Shown piece by piece: positions 17,501-25,931 of a stretch of 64,000 bases of DNA (positions are counted from its first letter, which is position 1; every line of letters begins with the position of its first letter). Below the pieces are notes generated by a model. It did no database searches and was not told the origin of the DNA. It saw only the letters and a program-made list of their open reading frames with translations. Source of the stretch: Pontibacter flavimaris (GTDB lineage Bacteria > Bacteroidota > Bacteroidia > Cytophagales > Hymenobacteraceae). The position numbers were made by a program, and so were the translations under genes. The stretch covers positions 124,001 through 188,000 of the forward strand of contig NZ_LVWA01000004.1 in assembly GCF_001907195.1 (NCBI RefSeq), written 5' to 3'.

Positions 17501-18790
17501 CTATAAGCTTGTATATTCGATGTCCTTGATTTTGTTGCGGAAGATGCCTTTCAGGTCCACCAGGATCGGGCTGCCGTTCATGATCGACTTGAAGTAATTT
17601 TCGTCCAGCTCCATGTAGGCTTTGTGCGGCACAGCCACCACCACGGCATCATAGTCTTTGCCAGCTTCCTCTACCAGGCCAAAGCCGTACTCGTGCTGCA
17701 GTTCCTGAGAGTTGGCGTAGGGGTCCACTACCTCCACGTTCACGTTGAAGCTCTGCAGTTCCCGGATCACGTCCACTACCTTCGAGTTGCGGATATCCTC
17801 CACGTTCTCCTTAAAGGTAGCGCCCATTACCAGCACCTTCGTCTGCGAAATGTTCTTGCCGCGCATGATCATCATCTTCACCAGTTTGTTGGCGATGTGC
17901 GCGCCCATGGTGTCGTTGGTGGTTCGGCCGCTCAGGATTACCTTGGCATCGTAACCAAGTGCCTTTGCCTTGTAGGTCAGGTAGTAAGGATCTACGCCGA
18001 TGCAGTGGCCACCCACAAGGCCTGGCGAGAAGCGCAGGAAGTTCCACTTGGTTCCGGCAGCCTCCAGCACCTCGTAAGTGTTGATGTTCATCCTGTCGAA
18101 GATGATGGACAGCTCGTTCATCAGGGCGATGTTGAGGTCGCGCTGCGTGTTTTCGATCACCTTGGCTGCCTCGGCCACTTTAATGGAAGAGGCACGGTGC
18201 ACGCCGGCATCAATTACCAGCTCGTATACCTGAGCAACCTCCTCAGCCGCCTCCGGGTCACTGCCGGAAACCACTTTCACGATCTTGGACAAGGTATGCT
18301 CCTTATCACCCGGGTTGATGCGCTCCGGGGAGTAGCCCACTTTAAAATCCACGCCAAACTTCAGGCCTGACTCGCGCTCCAGCACCGGTACGCAATCCTC
18401 TTCCGTGCAGCCAGGGTATACCGTTGACTCAAACACCACGTAATCGCCTTTCTTGAGCACCTTGCCTACCGTGGCAGAGGCAGCCAATAAGGGTTTCAGG
18501 TCTGGCTGGGCATGCTGGTCGATGGGCGTAGGCACGGCCACAATGAAGAAGCGGGCCTCGCGCAGCACGTCCAGGCTGTCGGTAAACGCAATGTCGGCGC
18601 CTTCAAACTCGCTGCTATCCAGCTCCCCGCTTGGGTCAACGCTGTTGCGCATCATCTCCACGCGCTTTGAGTTGATATCAAACCCGATCACTTTTACCTT
18701 TTTAGCGAAGGCCAAGGCTATAGGCAGCCCCACGTAGCCCAAACCAATCACGGCCAGTTTGGCTTCTTTGTTGAGTATTTCCTGGTACAC
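17501..18790 (-). CDS. UDP-N-acetylhexosamine 6-dehydrogenase (TviB/WbpO type)
   Basis: Four-electron NAD-dependent dehydrogenase that turns a UDP-HexNAc into its uronic acid. 429 residues: NAD-binding GLGYVGLP at 16-23, VPTPID, the Glu loop ESTVYPGCTEE, and catalytic Cys263 within GGHCIGVDPYYL. The C-terminal UDP-binding domain begins near KVLVMGATFKENVEDIRNSK. Sequence character and the adjacent WbpP-like epimerase favour UDP-GlcNAc or UDP-GalNAc over UDP-glucose; that choice is inference. It is the first gene of the operon, with a roughly 200-base non-coding region before it that should hold the promoter. Confidence 0.9.
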   Translation of the reverse strand: MYQEILNKEAKLAVIGLGYVGLPIALAFAKKVKVIGFDINSKRVEMMRNSVDPSGELDSSEFEGADIAFTDSLDVLREARFFIVAVPTPIDQHAQPDLKPLLAASATVGKVLKKGDYVVFESTVYPGCTEEDCVPVLERESGLKFGVDFKVGYSPERINPGDKEHTLSKIVKVVSGSDPEAAEEVAQVYELVIDAGVHRASSIKVAEAAKVIENTQRDLNIALMNELSIIFDRMNINTYEVLEAAGTKWNFLRFSPGLVGGHCIGVDPYYLTYKAKALGYDAKVILSGRTTNDTMGAHIANKLVKMMIMRGKNISQTKVLVMGATFKENVEDIRNSKVVDVIRELQSFNVNVEVVDPYANSQELQHEYGFGLVEEAGKDYDAVVVAVPHKAYMELDENYFKSIMNGSPILVDLKGIFRNKIKDIEYTSL

Positions 18791-18990
18791 GTTATGTATT
18801 GTTTAGTTTTGTTGCAAGATCATAAGCCCGACTGAACCAGCCAGTTCAGGAGCAAAACGGCCCTTTATACTTCCTCATTGCGCTGAAACTACAGATTAAA
18901 CAGCAGCAAAACAGTATACGGCCAATTTTACCACAAAAGTACAATTTTAACTTATACTTTATATAAATTCACCTGATTTTTACGCCAGCG

Positions 18991-19845
18991 CTACTTCGTG
19001 CCCCACACGATGCGGTCCTTCCCGAAGAGGTCCTGCACCACCTGCGCCTGCGCAAAGCCCGCTGCCAGCAGCAGCGCTTTTACGTCCCGGCCGTAGCGCT
19101 CGTTTACCTCGAAGTATAGTTTGCCGCCTTCTTTCAGCAGCTGCTGCGCCACCTCCGTTATCCTCCTGTAGAATTTCAGCGGGTCCTGGTCGGGCACGAA
19201 CAGCGCCAGGTGCGGCTCATACTGCAACACGTTCTCGCGCATCTGCCGCTTTTCCTCTTCCAGCACATAGGGCGGGTTGCTCGTGATAATGTCCAGGGAG
19301 GCGGAATTTATACTTTGAATTGACTCAAAGATATCCGCTTGTAGCCACTGCACCGGCAGCTTATACTTTGCCGCGTTGGCCAGCGCCACCTCCAGCGCCC
19401 CCGCCGACACCTCCAGTCCGTATACTTGTGCATTTGGTAGATTGGCCGCCAGCGCCAGCGGAATGCAGCCGCTACCGGCGCAGATATCGAGTACCTGCAG
19501 CCTCTGTAATCCTTTATGCTCCCGCAGCACCAAATCCACCAACTCCTCCGTCTCCGGCCTCGGGATCAGCACACGCTCATCCACCTGCAGCTCCAGGCCA
19601 TAAAAGTGCGCCACGCCCAGCACATACTGCACCGGCTCCTGCCGCTGCAGCCTTAGTATTATCTGCTCTATCTGCGCCTCCTGCCCTGGCTGTACCTCTT
19701 CCTGCTGGGCTAGTGTCAGCTGCACGCGGCCTTTCTGCAGCACGTGCTCCAGCACCAGTTGGGCTATACTTCCCGCCTCTGGCTCGGGGTACACTGCTCT
19801 TATACTTTCCCGGATGTGCTGCTGTAATTGCTGGATGGTCGCCAC
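18991..19845 (-). CDS. prmC: Peptide chain release factor N5-glutamine methyltransferase
   Basis: Methylates the Gln of the GGQ motif in RF1/RF2. From a GTG at 19843-19845 it is 284 residues, the usual length. The N-terminal helical domain precedes the Rossmann methyltransferase: VLIPRPETEELVDLVL, the SAM loop DICAGSGCIPLALA, and NPPY at residues 190-193, the catalytic motif that binds the Gln amide. A longer reading frame to 19959 exists, but the extra residues are encoded by an intergenic ATTTGAAGATTTG-like repeat, so the GTG start is preferred. Divergent from ribD. Confidence 0.92.
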   Translation of the reverse strand: MATIQQLQQHIRESIRAVYPEPEAGSIAQLVLEHVLQKGRVQLTLAQQEEVQPGQEAQIEQIILRLQRQEPVQYVLGVAHFYGLELQVDERVLIPRPETEELVDLVLREHKGLQRLQVLDICAGSGCIPLALAANLPNAQVYGLEVSAGALEVALANAAKYKLPVQWLQADIFESIQSINSASLDIITSNPPYVLEEEKRQMRENVLQYEPHLALFVPDQDPLKFYRRITEVAQQLLKEGGKLYFEVNERYGRDVKALLLAAGFAQAQVVQDLFGKDRIVWGTK

Positions 19846-19884
19846 GCCTATACTTTCTGTTGATTTCGGTATCTTTGCAAAAGT

Positions 19885-20022
19885 AAGGTTTATAGATTTG
19901 AAAATGTGAAGATTTGGGAATTTGAAGATTTGCGGATGTGGGGATTGGCAAACAGGCAAATGAATTTCTCCTGCGGGCTCCCATACTTCAACTCTCTAAC
20001 CTTCTAACTCCTAAACTCTCCT
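19885..20022. repeat. Intergenic degenerate heptad repeats (TTTGAAGAT-like and TTCTAAC-like)
   Basis: Between prmC and ribD, 19893-19937 repeats units like GATTTGAAAATGTGAAGATTTG. 19991-20020 repeats CTCTCTAACCTTCTAACTC, ending at the ribD start codon. Related TTCTAAC runs lie at 26940-26976 (inverted), 27487-27521 and 31665-31702. Confidence 0.65.
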
Positions 20023-21054
20023 ATGTCTGACGAACGATACATGCGACGCGCCCTGGAACTGGCCCGCCTGGGCAGTGGCCATACTTCGCCTAACCCGATG
20101 GTGGGATGCGTGGTGGTGCACGAGGGGCAGATCATCGGTGAAGGCTGGCACCAAAAGTATGGCGGGCCGCACGCCGAGGTAAATGCCGTTGCCGCCGTAG
20201 GGGACAAGCGCCTGCTGCCCAAAAGCCGGGTGTACGTCACGCTGGAGCCCTGCTCGCACTACGGCAAAACGCCGCCCTGCGCCGACCTGCTCATCAGCCA
20301 TGGCGTGAAGGACGTAGTGATCTGCAACACAGACCCGAACCCGCTGGTGGCCGGGCGCGGTATTAATGAACTTCTCGATACCGGCGCAAAGGTACAGGTG
20401 GGCGTGCTGGAGGAGGAAGGACTGGAGCTAAACAAGCGTTTCTTCACGTTTCATACCTACAAGCGGCCGTTTATACTTTTGAAATGGGCTGAGTCGGCAG
20501 ACGGCTTTATTGCAGCGGCTGATTATAAACAGGAGCAGATCAGCGGACCCCTAGCCAAGCGAATGGTGCACAAGTGGCGCACCGAAGAGCAAGCCATTAT
20601 GGTGGGCACCCGCACTGCGCTTCATGACAACCCGCAGCTCAGCGTGCGGGCGTGGCAGGGCCCCAATCCGCTGCGCCTGGTCATAGACAAGCAATTGCTG
20701 CTGCCGCCGCACCTGCACCTGTTCGACGGAAGCCAACCAACGGTGGTTTATACTTACAGGCAGCAGGACAACCGGGAGAACTTATACTTTGCGCAGCTTC
20801 GGGAGGACGAGCCTCTGCTTCCGCAGATCTTGCAGGACCTGCACCGGCGCAACGTGCTGTCGGTGATGGTGGAGGGCGGCACCTTTCTGCTGGAGAGCCT
20901 GCTGCAGGCCGGGCTCTGGGACGAGGCTCTTGTGTTCAAGAATTCGCACAAAACACTTGGGGAAGGCACAAAAGCGCCAGGCATGACGTACGGCCGGCTG
21001 CAAAGCATCCAAACCTTAGGCGCCGATCAGCTGTTGCACTACCGTAACATTTAA
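20023..21054 (+). CDS. ribD: Bifunctional riboflavin deaminase/reductase
   Basis: Performs steps two and three of riboflavin synthesis: deamination of the pyrimidine from GTP cyclohydrolase II, then ribosyl reduction. 343 residues. The deaminase domain has the zinc ligands His50 in GGPHAE, with the catalytic Glu52, and Cys77/Cys86 in EPCSHYGKTPPC. The reductase domain begins near residue 150 (FILLKWAESADGFIA) with MVGTRTALHDNPQLSVR and MVEGGTFLLESLLQ. Other riboflavin genes are absent here, and no FMN riboswitch is seen upstream, only repeats. Confidence 0.96.
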   Translation: MSDERYMRRALELARLGSGHTSPNPMVGCVVVHEGQIIGEGWHQKYGGPHAEVNAVAAVGDKRLLPKSRVYVTLEPCSHYGKTPPCADLLISHGVKDVVICNTDPNPLVAGRGINELLDTGAKVQVGVLEEEGLELNKRFFTFHTYKRPFILLKWAESADGFIAAADYKQEQISGPLAKRMVHKWRTEEQAIMVGTRTALHDNPQLSVRAWQGPNPLRLVIDKQLLLPPHLHLFDGSQPTVVYTYRQQDNRENLYFAQLREDEPLLPQILQDLHRRNVLSVMVEGGTFLLESLLQAGLWDEALVFKNSHKTLGEGTKAPGMTYGRLQSIQTLGADQLLHYRNI

Positions 21055-21120
21055 CAGTTATCATTGATCAATTATCAATACACCAGCACATTCACTCAAT
21101 CACTCACTCAAAATTTACCC

Positions 21121-21603
21121 ATGGCCGAATCCTTAATCATAGATACCAACCTCAGCAAAGAAGAAAAGTATAAAGCGCTGCTTCCGCAAATCGAAGCCTT
21201 AACCGCCGGTGAAACTGACCTGATCGCGAATATTTCGAACATGGTGGCCGCGCTGCGCCAGGGGATGGGCTTCTTTTGGGTAGGGGTATACTTTAACAAG
21301 GAGGGACAGCTGGTGCTGGGGCCGTTCCAGGGGCCGATTGCCTGCACCCGCATCCCGTACCACAAAGGCGTTTGCGGCGCCTGCTACACACAGCAGAAAA
21401 CCATGCTGGTACCGGACGTTGAGGCTTTTCCGGGTCATATCGCCTGCAGCAGCGACTCCAAATCAGAGATCGTGCTGCCAGCCATAAAAGACGGTGAGGT
21501 GAAACTGGTACTGGATGTAGACAGCGACCAGCTGAACGACTTCGACGAGGTGGACCAGCAGTATCTGGAGCAACTCATGAAACTGGTGGAAAGCTGGTAC
21601 TAA
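21121..21603 (+). CDS. msrC: Free methionine-(R)-sulfoxide reductase (GAF domain)
   Basis: Reduces free Met-R-sulfoxide through a GAF fold. 160 residues from the ATG at 21121; an upstream in-frame ATG at 21064 adds residues without homology. The family cysteines are present: Cys75 in GPIACTRI, Cys85 and Cys88 in GVCGACY, and Cys109 in FPGHIACSSDSKSEIVLP. The last phrase is the strongest signature. It lies 66 bases after ribD in the same direction and is possibly co-transcribed. Confidence 0.92.
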   Translation: MAESLIIDTNLSKEEKYKALLPQIEALTAGETDLIANISNMVAALRQGMGFFWVGVYFNKEGQLVLGPFQGPIACTRIPYHKGVCGACYTQQKTMLVPDVEAFPGHIACSSDSKSEIVLPAIKDGEVKLVLDVDSDQLNDFDEVDQQYLEQLMKLVESWY

Positions 21604-21730
21604 TTTCGTTATTGGTTGATAGTTATCCGTTGTTGGCTTGGCAGTTACCCTAAGTTGCGCTTTGCTATACTTATAGCAGACCAAAAGAGGCGTAATATAT
21701 TGAGCCTCTACAAATTCTGCTCAATCTTTC

Positions 21731-21755
21731 AATCCTGATCCTGAAAATCAGGATT
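21731..21755. repeat. Perfect hairpin between convergent genes
   Basis: Arms AATCCTGAT and ATCAGGATT (9 bp) with a 7-base loop. It lies just before the main terminator and may act with it. Confidence 0.6.
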
Positions 21756-21765
21756 CAGAAAAATA

Positions 21766-21800
21766 AAAAGCCGCTGCAAGTATAAATTGCAGCGGCTTTT
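21766..21800. terminator. Bidirectional terminator with AAGTATAA in the loop region
   Basis: Perfect 14-bp arms AAAAGCCGCTGCAA (21766-21779) and TTGCAGCGGCTTTT (21787-21800) between the convergent msrC and psd genes. The apex reads AAGTATAA, placing the window-wide heptamer at the tip of the hairpin. Confidence 0.9.
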
Positions 21801-21846
21801 CTTTTGTCTTGATACGTGTGTCGTGCTACGTGATACGCTGGTAGGC

Positions 21847-22530
21847 TTACCCAAACAACGTCGGTGGCGGTGTTTTCAGCTGTGCGATGACGGTTTGCCC
21901 GCCCTTGGTTTTTTGCCCTAGCTCTGCCTTTATCACTGTGTCCAGCGGCACGAAGATGTCCACGCGGGAGCCGAACTTGATGAAGCCGAACTCCTCGCCC
22001 TGGCTCACCTCATCGCCCTCGTTCACATACCACACAATGCGGCGCGCCATGGCACCGGCAATCTGGCGGAACAGCACCTCCGGACCGGCAGTAGACTCCA
22101 CTACCACGGTGGTGCGCTCGTTCTGCGTGCTCGATTTCGGGTGCCAGGCCACAAAGTAGTTACCCGGGTGGTACTTGAAATACTTGACGATGCCGGACAC
22201 CGGGTTACGCGTGATGTGCACGTTTATCGGCGACATGAAAATAGAGATCTGCTTGCGCTTGTCCTGGAAATACTCCGGCTCCTCCACTTCCTCAATCACC
22301 ACCACCTTGCCGTCGGCAGGGGCTATGATCAAATCTTCGTGCAGCAGCAGGGTGCGGTAAGGGCTACGGAAGAACTGCAGGATCAGCAGGAAAAGAAAGG
22401 CTGACACAGCGGAGAATACTTTGTTAAAGGTGTCGTTCCCGGCGTTAAAAATGTAGAGCAGCACGTTGAGCGCTACCAGGGTGAGTAAAGTAATAAATAA
22501 TATCTTCCGTCCTTCCTTGTGAATTTTCAT
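21847..22530 (-). CDS. psd: Phosphatidylserine decarboxylase (short form)
   Basis: Membrane enzyme that makes phosphatidylethanolamine from phosphatidylserine. 227 residues with two hydrophobic segments (about 10-28 and 36-54), then the catalytic part. Family marks are APADGKVVVIEE (70-81), SIFMSPINVHITRNP (96-110) and the self-cleavage site FGSR at 186-189. Cleavage before Ser188 should generate the pyruvoyl group. Short-form enzymes commonly carry GS in this context instead of the LGST of E. coli, so the site is not defective. cdsA, the earlier step of the pathway, lies 1.5 kb away on the same strand. Confidence 0.94.
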   Translation of the reverse strand: MKIHKEGRKILFITLLTLVALNVLLYIFNAGNDTFNKVFSAVSAFLFLLILQFFRSPYRTLLLHEDLIIAPADGKVVVIEEVEEPEYFQDKRKQISIFMSPINVHITRNPVSGIVKYFKYHPGNYFVAWHPKSSTQNERTTVVVESTAGPEVLFRQIAGAMARRIVWYVNEGDEVSQGEEFGFIKFGSRVDIFVPLDTVIKAELGQKTKGGQTVIAQLKTPPPTLFG

Positions 22531-22567
22531 CCGTTTTTATGTTTGCCGCAGGTACTATATAACTCAT

Positions 22568-22599
22568 AATAGCCCATCCAGTTACGTGGATGGGCTATT
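22568..22599 (-). terminator. Terminator after glutamate dehydrogenase
   Basis: Perfect 13-bp arms AATAGCCCATCCA (22568-22580) and TGGATGGGCTATT (22587-22599) with a 6-base loop, 50 bases beyond the stop at 22650. Confidence 0.8.
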
Positions 22600-22649
22600 A
22601 CCTGCTTCAAAATTATATAATCTTTCGGTTATTCCTCTAAAAAATCTTT

Positions 22650-23930
22650 TTAGAAGCCGCCACGGTACTTGTATGTCATGGCCACCTTGTCGATTGCCAC
22701 GATGTAAGCTGCGATGCGCATCGGTACGTTATACTTTTGCGAAGCAGCGTAAACGCGCTCAAACGATTCTTTCATGATGCGCTCGGCACGCTCGTTCACG
22801 CGGTCCAGCGTCCACTTAAAGCCCATGCGGTTCTGCACCCACTCGAAGTAGGAAACGGTTACGCCACCGGAGTTGGCCAGGATGTCTGGCACCACCATAA
22901 TGCCCTTCTCGTTGATGATGTTGTCGGCTTTGTACGAAGTAGGGCCGTTGGCACCCTCCACAATCAGGCGGGCCTGTATCTGATCCACGTTCTTGATCGT
23001 GATCACGTCTTCCACAGCGGCTGGCACCAGCACGTCCACCTTGGCCGTCAGCAGCTCGCCTCCATCGCTCATCAGCTCCGCTCCTTTAAAGCCTTCCAGG
23101 CGGCCGTTGTGCGCGTTCTTATACTCGATGGCCTCTTCAATATCGATGCCGTTGTCGTTCCAGTAAGCACCGCTCACGTCGCTAACGCCCAGGATCTTCA
23201 CGCCGCGCTCCGCCATTAGTTTGGCAGCCCAGGCACCTACGTTGCCAAAGCCCTGCACCGCGGCAGTGGATTTGGACGGGTCCATGCCCAGTTTATCCAT
23301 GGCCGCCAGGGCCGACACCATCACACCGCGACCGGTCGCCTCCACGCGGCCCAATGAGCCACCCAGAACAAGCGGCTTGCCCGTTACCACAGCGTGTATG
23401 GTAGAGCCTTTCATTCTGGAGTATTCGTCCATCAGCCAGGCCATTTCGCGCGGGCCAGTACCCATGTCAGGGGCAGGTATGTCCTGATCCGGACCGAAGG
23501 TATCCACCAATGCCTGGGTATAGGCTCTTGTCAAACGCTCCATTTCACCGGCAGACATCGAGAACGGATCGCAGATAACGCCTCCTTTGGCACCACCGTA
23601 CGGAATGTCCACCACGGCGCACTTCCAAGTCATCCAGGCAGCCAGGGCCTTCACCTCGTCCAGGAACACGTCCGGCGCGAAGCGCACGCCTCCTTTGGAT
23701 GGGCCCAGGATGGTGGAGTGGATCACGCGGTAACCTTCGAACACGCGTATTTTTCCGTCGTCCATGGTTACGGGCACGTTCACGATTACCTGACGTGTCG
23801 GAGATTTCAGCACGTTGTATACTTCCTCATCCAACCCCAGCACCTCCGCCGCGATGTTGAAGCGCGACATCATCGATTCAAAAGGGTTTTCCTTATCCTT
23901 GATCGGAGCTGGCTCTTTGTATAGCATCAT
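22650..23930 (-). CDS. gdhA: Glutamate dehydrogenase (ELFV family)
   Basis: Reversible oxidative deamination of glutamate to 2-oxoglutarate. 426 residues, the length of the NAD-type hexameric enzymes. The N-terminal domain has GPSKGGVRF (77-84), Lys103 in WKCAVVDIPYGGAKGGV and the catalytic Lys115. The nucleotide domain has AVQGFGNVGAWAAKL. The C-terminal part includes EGANGPTS and PDILANSGGVTVSYFEW, which fit GDH rather than leucine dehydrogenase. Cofactor choice cannot be set from sequence by eye. This is one of three ELFV paralogues in the window (with 35972-37204 and 46922-48022). Confidence 0.92.
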   Translation of the reverse strand: MMLYKEPAPIKDKENPFESMMSRFNIAAEVLGLDEEVYNVLKSPTRQVIVNVPVTMDDGKIRVFEGYRVIHSTILGPSKGGVRFAPDVFLDEVKALAAWMTWKCAVVDIPYGGAKGGVICDPFSMSAGEMERLTRAYTQALVDTFGPDQDIPAPDMGTGPREMAWLMDEYSRMKGSTIHAVVTGKPLVLGGSLGRVEATGRGVMVSALAAMDKLGMDPSKSTAAVQGFGNVGAWAAKLMAERGVKILGVSDVSGAYWNDNGIDIEEAIEYKNAHNGRLEGFKGAELMSDGGELLTAKVDVLVPAAVEDVITIKNVDQIQARLIVEGANGPTSYKADNIINEKGIMVVPDILANSGGVTVSYFEWVQNRMGFKWTLDRVNERAERIMKESFERVYAASQKYNVPMRIAAYIVAIDKVAMTYKYRGGF

Positions 23931-24032
23931 CTACTCTTTTAAGTTATCAGTGAGTAATTAATCAGTGAATTAGATTCGGGGCAAAGTTGGGAATTATACT
24001 TGCAACCTCCTAAGGGCTGCCAGCAAAATTTT

Positions 24033-24860
24033 TTAGAAGATTTTGAGGAAAGCCACCACAAACGGAACGACCAGCAGCAGGCTGTCGAAGCGGTCGAGGA
24101 TACCGCCGTGGCCGGGCAGCAGCGTGCCCGAGTCCTTCACGCCCAAACTGCGCTTGAGCATGGACTCCGAGAGATCGCCCAGCACCCCTATCACCCCCAC
24201 GATCACGGCCACGCCCACCCACTGGTATACTTCCAGGTCGAGGAACAGGTACGACAGGCCGTAGCCCACCAGCACCGTGAGCAGCGTGCCGCCGACCCAG
24301 CCCTCCCAAGTTTTACCCGGAGAGATGCGCTCGAATAGCTTGTGCTTGCCGAAGTTCTTGCCTGCGATGTACGCACCCGTGTCGGCGGCCCAGATAAGCA
24401 GCAGGAGGCCGAGGATGGGCTGCCAGCTGTACTCCTCGCCCAGGTAGCCCAGCAGGTGCAGCAGCCCGAACGGAACGGCAATGTAGATCACGCCGGTTAT
24501 GGTGAAGGCGATGTTGGTGAAGGGCTGCGGTTTTTTGCGGTACATCTCGGCGATGAACACCAGGAAGAGCAGCGGCAGCGAGAGGTAGAGCAGCTCAGGC
24601 GGCATCACCTCCTTCTGCACCAGGAACATAGAGGAAAAGAACACGAACCCAAGCAGGAGCCCCAGCGGTTTGTTGGGCCGCATGCCCTGCACGCCCACCA
24701 ACGTATAAAACTCGGAAATGCCCAGCAGCGTGAGCCCCAGAAACAGCAGGAAGTACGTCCACTCGCTAAACCAGATGCCGCCTACAAACACCGCGGCGCC
24801 CAGCACCCCTACTATGATCCGTTGGTTTAAGTTACTGAGGGTTGATAGCTTGTTACTCAT
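24033..24860 (-). CDS. cdsA: Phosphatidate cytidylyltransferase
   Basis: Makes CDP-diacylglycerol from CTP and phosphatidic acid, the entry to phospholipid synthesis. 275 residues from ATG at 24858-24860 (MSNKLSTLSNLNQRII). A longer frame to 24950 has an unlikely Arg-rich lead. Seven or eight hydrophobic segments are visible. Near the C-terminus is the CTP-transferase signature, from SMLKRSLGVKDSGTLLPGHG followed by GILDRFDSL. It lies 52 bases downstream of the CPBP protease gene on the same strand. Confidence 0.94.
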   Translation of the reverse strand: MSNKLSTLSNLNQRIIVGVLGAAVFVGGIWFSEWTYFLLFLGLTLLGISEFYTLVGVQGMRPNKPLGLLLGFVFFSSMFLVQKEVMPPELLYLSLPLLFLVFIAEMYRKKPQPFTNIAFTITGVIYIAVPFGLLHLLGYLGEEYSWQPILGLLLLIWAADTGAYIAGKNFGKHKLFERISPGKTWEGWVGGTLLTVLVGYGLSYLFLDLEVYQWVGVAVIVGVIGVLGDLSESMLKRSLGVKDSGTLLPGHGGILDRFDSLLLVVPFVVAFLKIF

Positions 24861-24912
24861 GTAAAGGACTTGCGCCGGAACAGGCGACGGGTGTAAGGGT
24901 TTAGGGTTGTGT

Positions 24913-25878
24913 TTAGAGTCGGTCTTCCGCCGCTGCAGCCTCTGCCACACGCTGCCTGCGCAGCGGAACGTGGCCGTAGGCCTGGTAGAGGAAGTATAAG
25001 ATAGCCGCGCTCACCAGCGCCGACACCGCGATACTGTACCAGGGCATGGCCTCGGTGCTCTCTATGTCGGCATCGATGGCGCGGGTCTGCTGCAGGTACA
25101 GCAGGAAAACGGTGAAGCCGTTGTTGGCAAAGTGCGCCACGATCGGCACGATGATGCGGCCCGACCAAAAGTATAAATATCCGAACAGGGCGCCAAGTAT
25201 GGCCCGCGGCAAAAACCCAAAAAACTGCACGTGTATGGCCGCGAAGATGATGCCCGTAACCCAGATGGCCACATGGATGTTGCCCGACCAGCGGTGAATC
25301 TGTTGCTGCGCAATGCCCCGGAAAACCAGCTCCTCGCCCACGGCGGGGATAAGGGCAAACACCACCAGGCCTATCAGCAGCTCCGGCACCGAGTTGAACC
25401 TGGTGATCAGCTTGGTAAGCTCGGCCAGCTGCTCCTCCTGCGCCCGCGCCCACTCCTCAAAGGGGCGCATAAAGTCGGGGAAGTTCATGTTGGCGTTCCA
25501 GTTGATGATAACCGAGTTGGCCGGCATGATGGCAACAACCAGCAGGCCGCTGAGCAGCACGAGCAGCCACGGAGAAGGTAGTTTCTGGTTCAGGTAATCG
25601 CCGAGCCTGTAGTTAAGCGAGAGCAGCAGGAACAGCGGCGCCACGACAAACGCAAAGAACTGCAGCACGCCCTGCAGCAGCAGCATCACCTGCGGTCCCT
25701 GCGGGTGGTCGGCGGGGTTGGTGGCCACGCCGGCCAGCTCAATAAAGCTGATCCCGAAGATCCAGTTGGAGAGGATTCCCACCACAAACATGGCCACGAA
25801 GTAGCCGCCGGCCATGTATACGATCAGCAGTAACAATACCCAACTTGGGTGCAGATCCTTCGAGATGAAACCTTTCAT
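24913..25878 (-). CDS. CPBP-family intramembrane glutamic protease
   Basis: Integral membrane protein (321 residues, about eight hydrophobic segments) of the Abi/CAAX-protease family. The catalytic motifs are visible: GEELVFRG with Glu182-Glu183, then the His of FAAIHVQFFGFLPRAILGALFGY, then PIVAHFANNGFTVFLL. Roles known for the family range from prenyl-protein processing to bacteriocin immunity; the substrate here is unknown. It sits upstream of cdsA and opposite dusB, with a palindrome in the 53-base divergent gap. Confidence 0.9.
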   Translation of the reverse strand: MKGFISKDLHPSWVLLLLIVYMAGGYFVAMFVVGILSNWIFGISFIELAGVATNPADHPQGPQVMLLLQGVLQFFAFVVAPLFLLLSLNYRLGDYLNQKLPSPWLLVLLSGLLVVAIMPANSVIINWNANMNFPDFMRPFEEWARAQEEQLAELTKLITRFNSVPELLIGLVVFALIPAVGEELVFRGIAQQQIHRWSGNIHVAIWVTGIIFAAIHVQFFGFLPRAILGALFGYLYFWSGRIIVPIVAHFANNGFTVFLLYLQQTRAIDADIESTEAMPWYSIAVSALVSAAILYFLYQAYGHVPLRRQRVAEAAAAEDRL

Positions 25879-25899
25879 AGGGAGATTTAGGTTTAATTG

Positions 25900-25913
25900 G
25901 CGTAAATTTACGC
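25900..25913. promoter_or_regulatory. Perfect 14-bp palindrome in a divergent promoter region
   Basis: GCGTAAATTTACGC lies in the 53-base gap between the CPBP protease gene (minus) and dusB (plus). It has the size and symmetry of an operator for a dimeric regulator; no regulator gene is adjacent. Confidence 0.4.
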
Positions 25914-25931
25914 GAATAATTAGATTTTGCT

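Noticed and set aside
19846..19959. N-terminal extension of prmC
   Set aside because: The extra residues are encoded by an intergenic ATTTGAAG-type repeat, and the GTG at 19845 gives the normal protein length.
19991..20020. Regular TTCTAAC runs as a CRISPR array
   Set aside because: The units are only 7-10 bases, degenerate, and without spacers or cas genes.
21847..22530. Loss of the LGST cleavage motif in phosphatidylserine decarboxylase
   Set aside because: Short-form enzymes commonly use GS in a different context (FGSR here), so this is not a defect.
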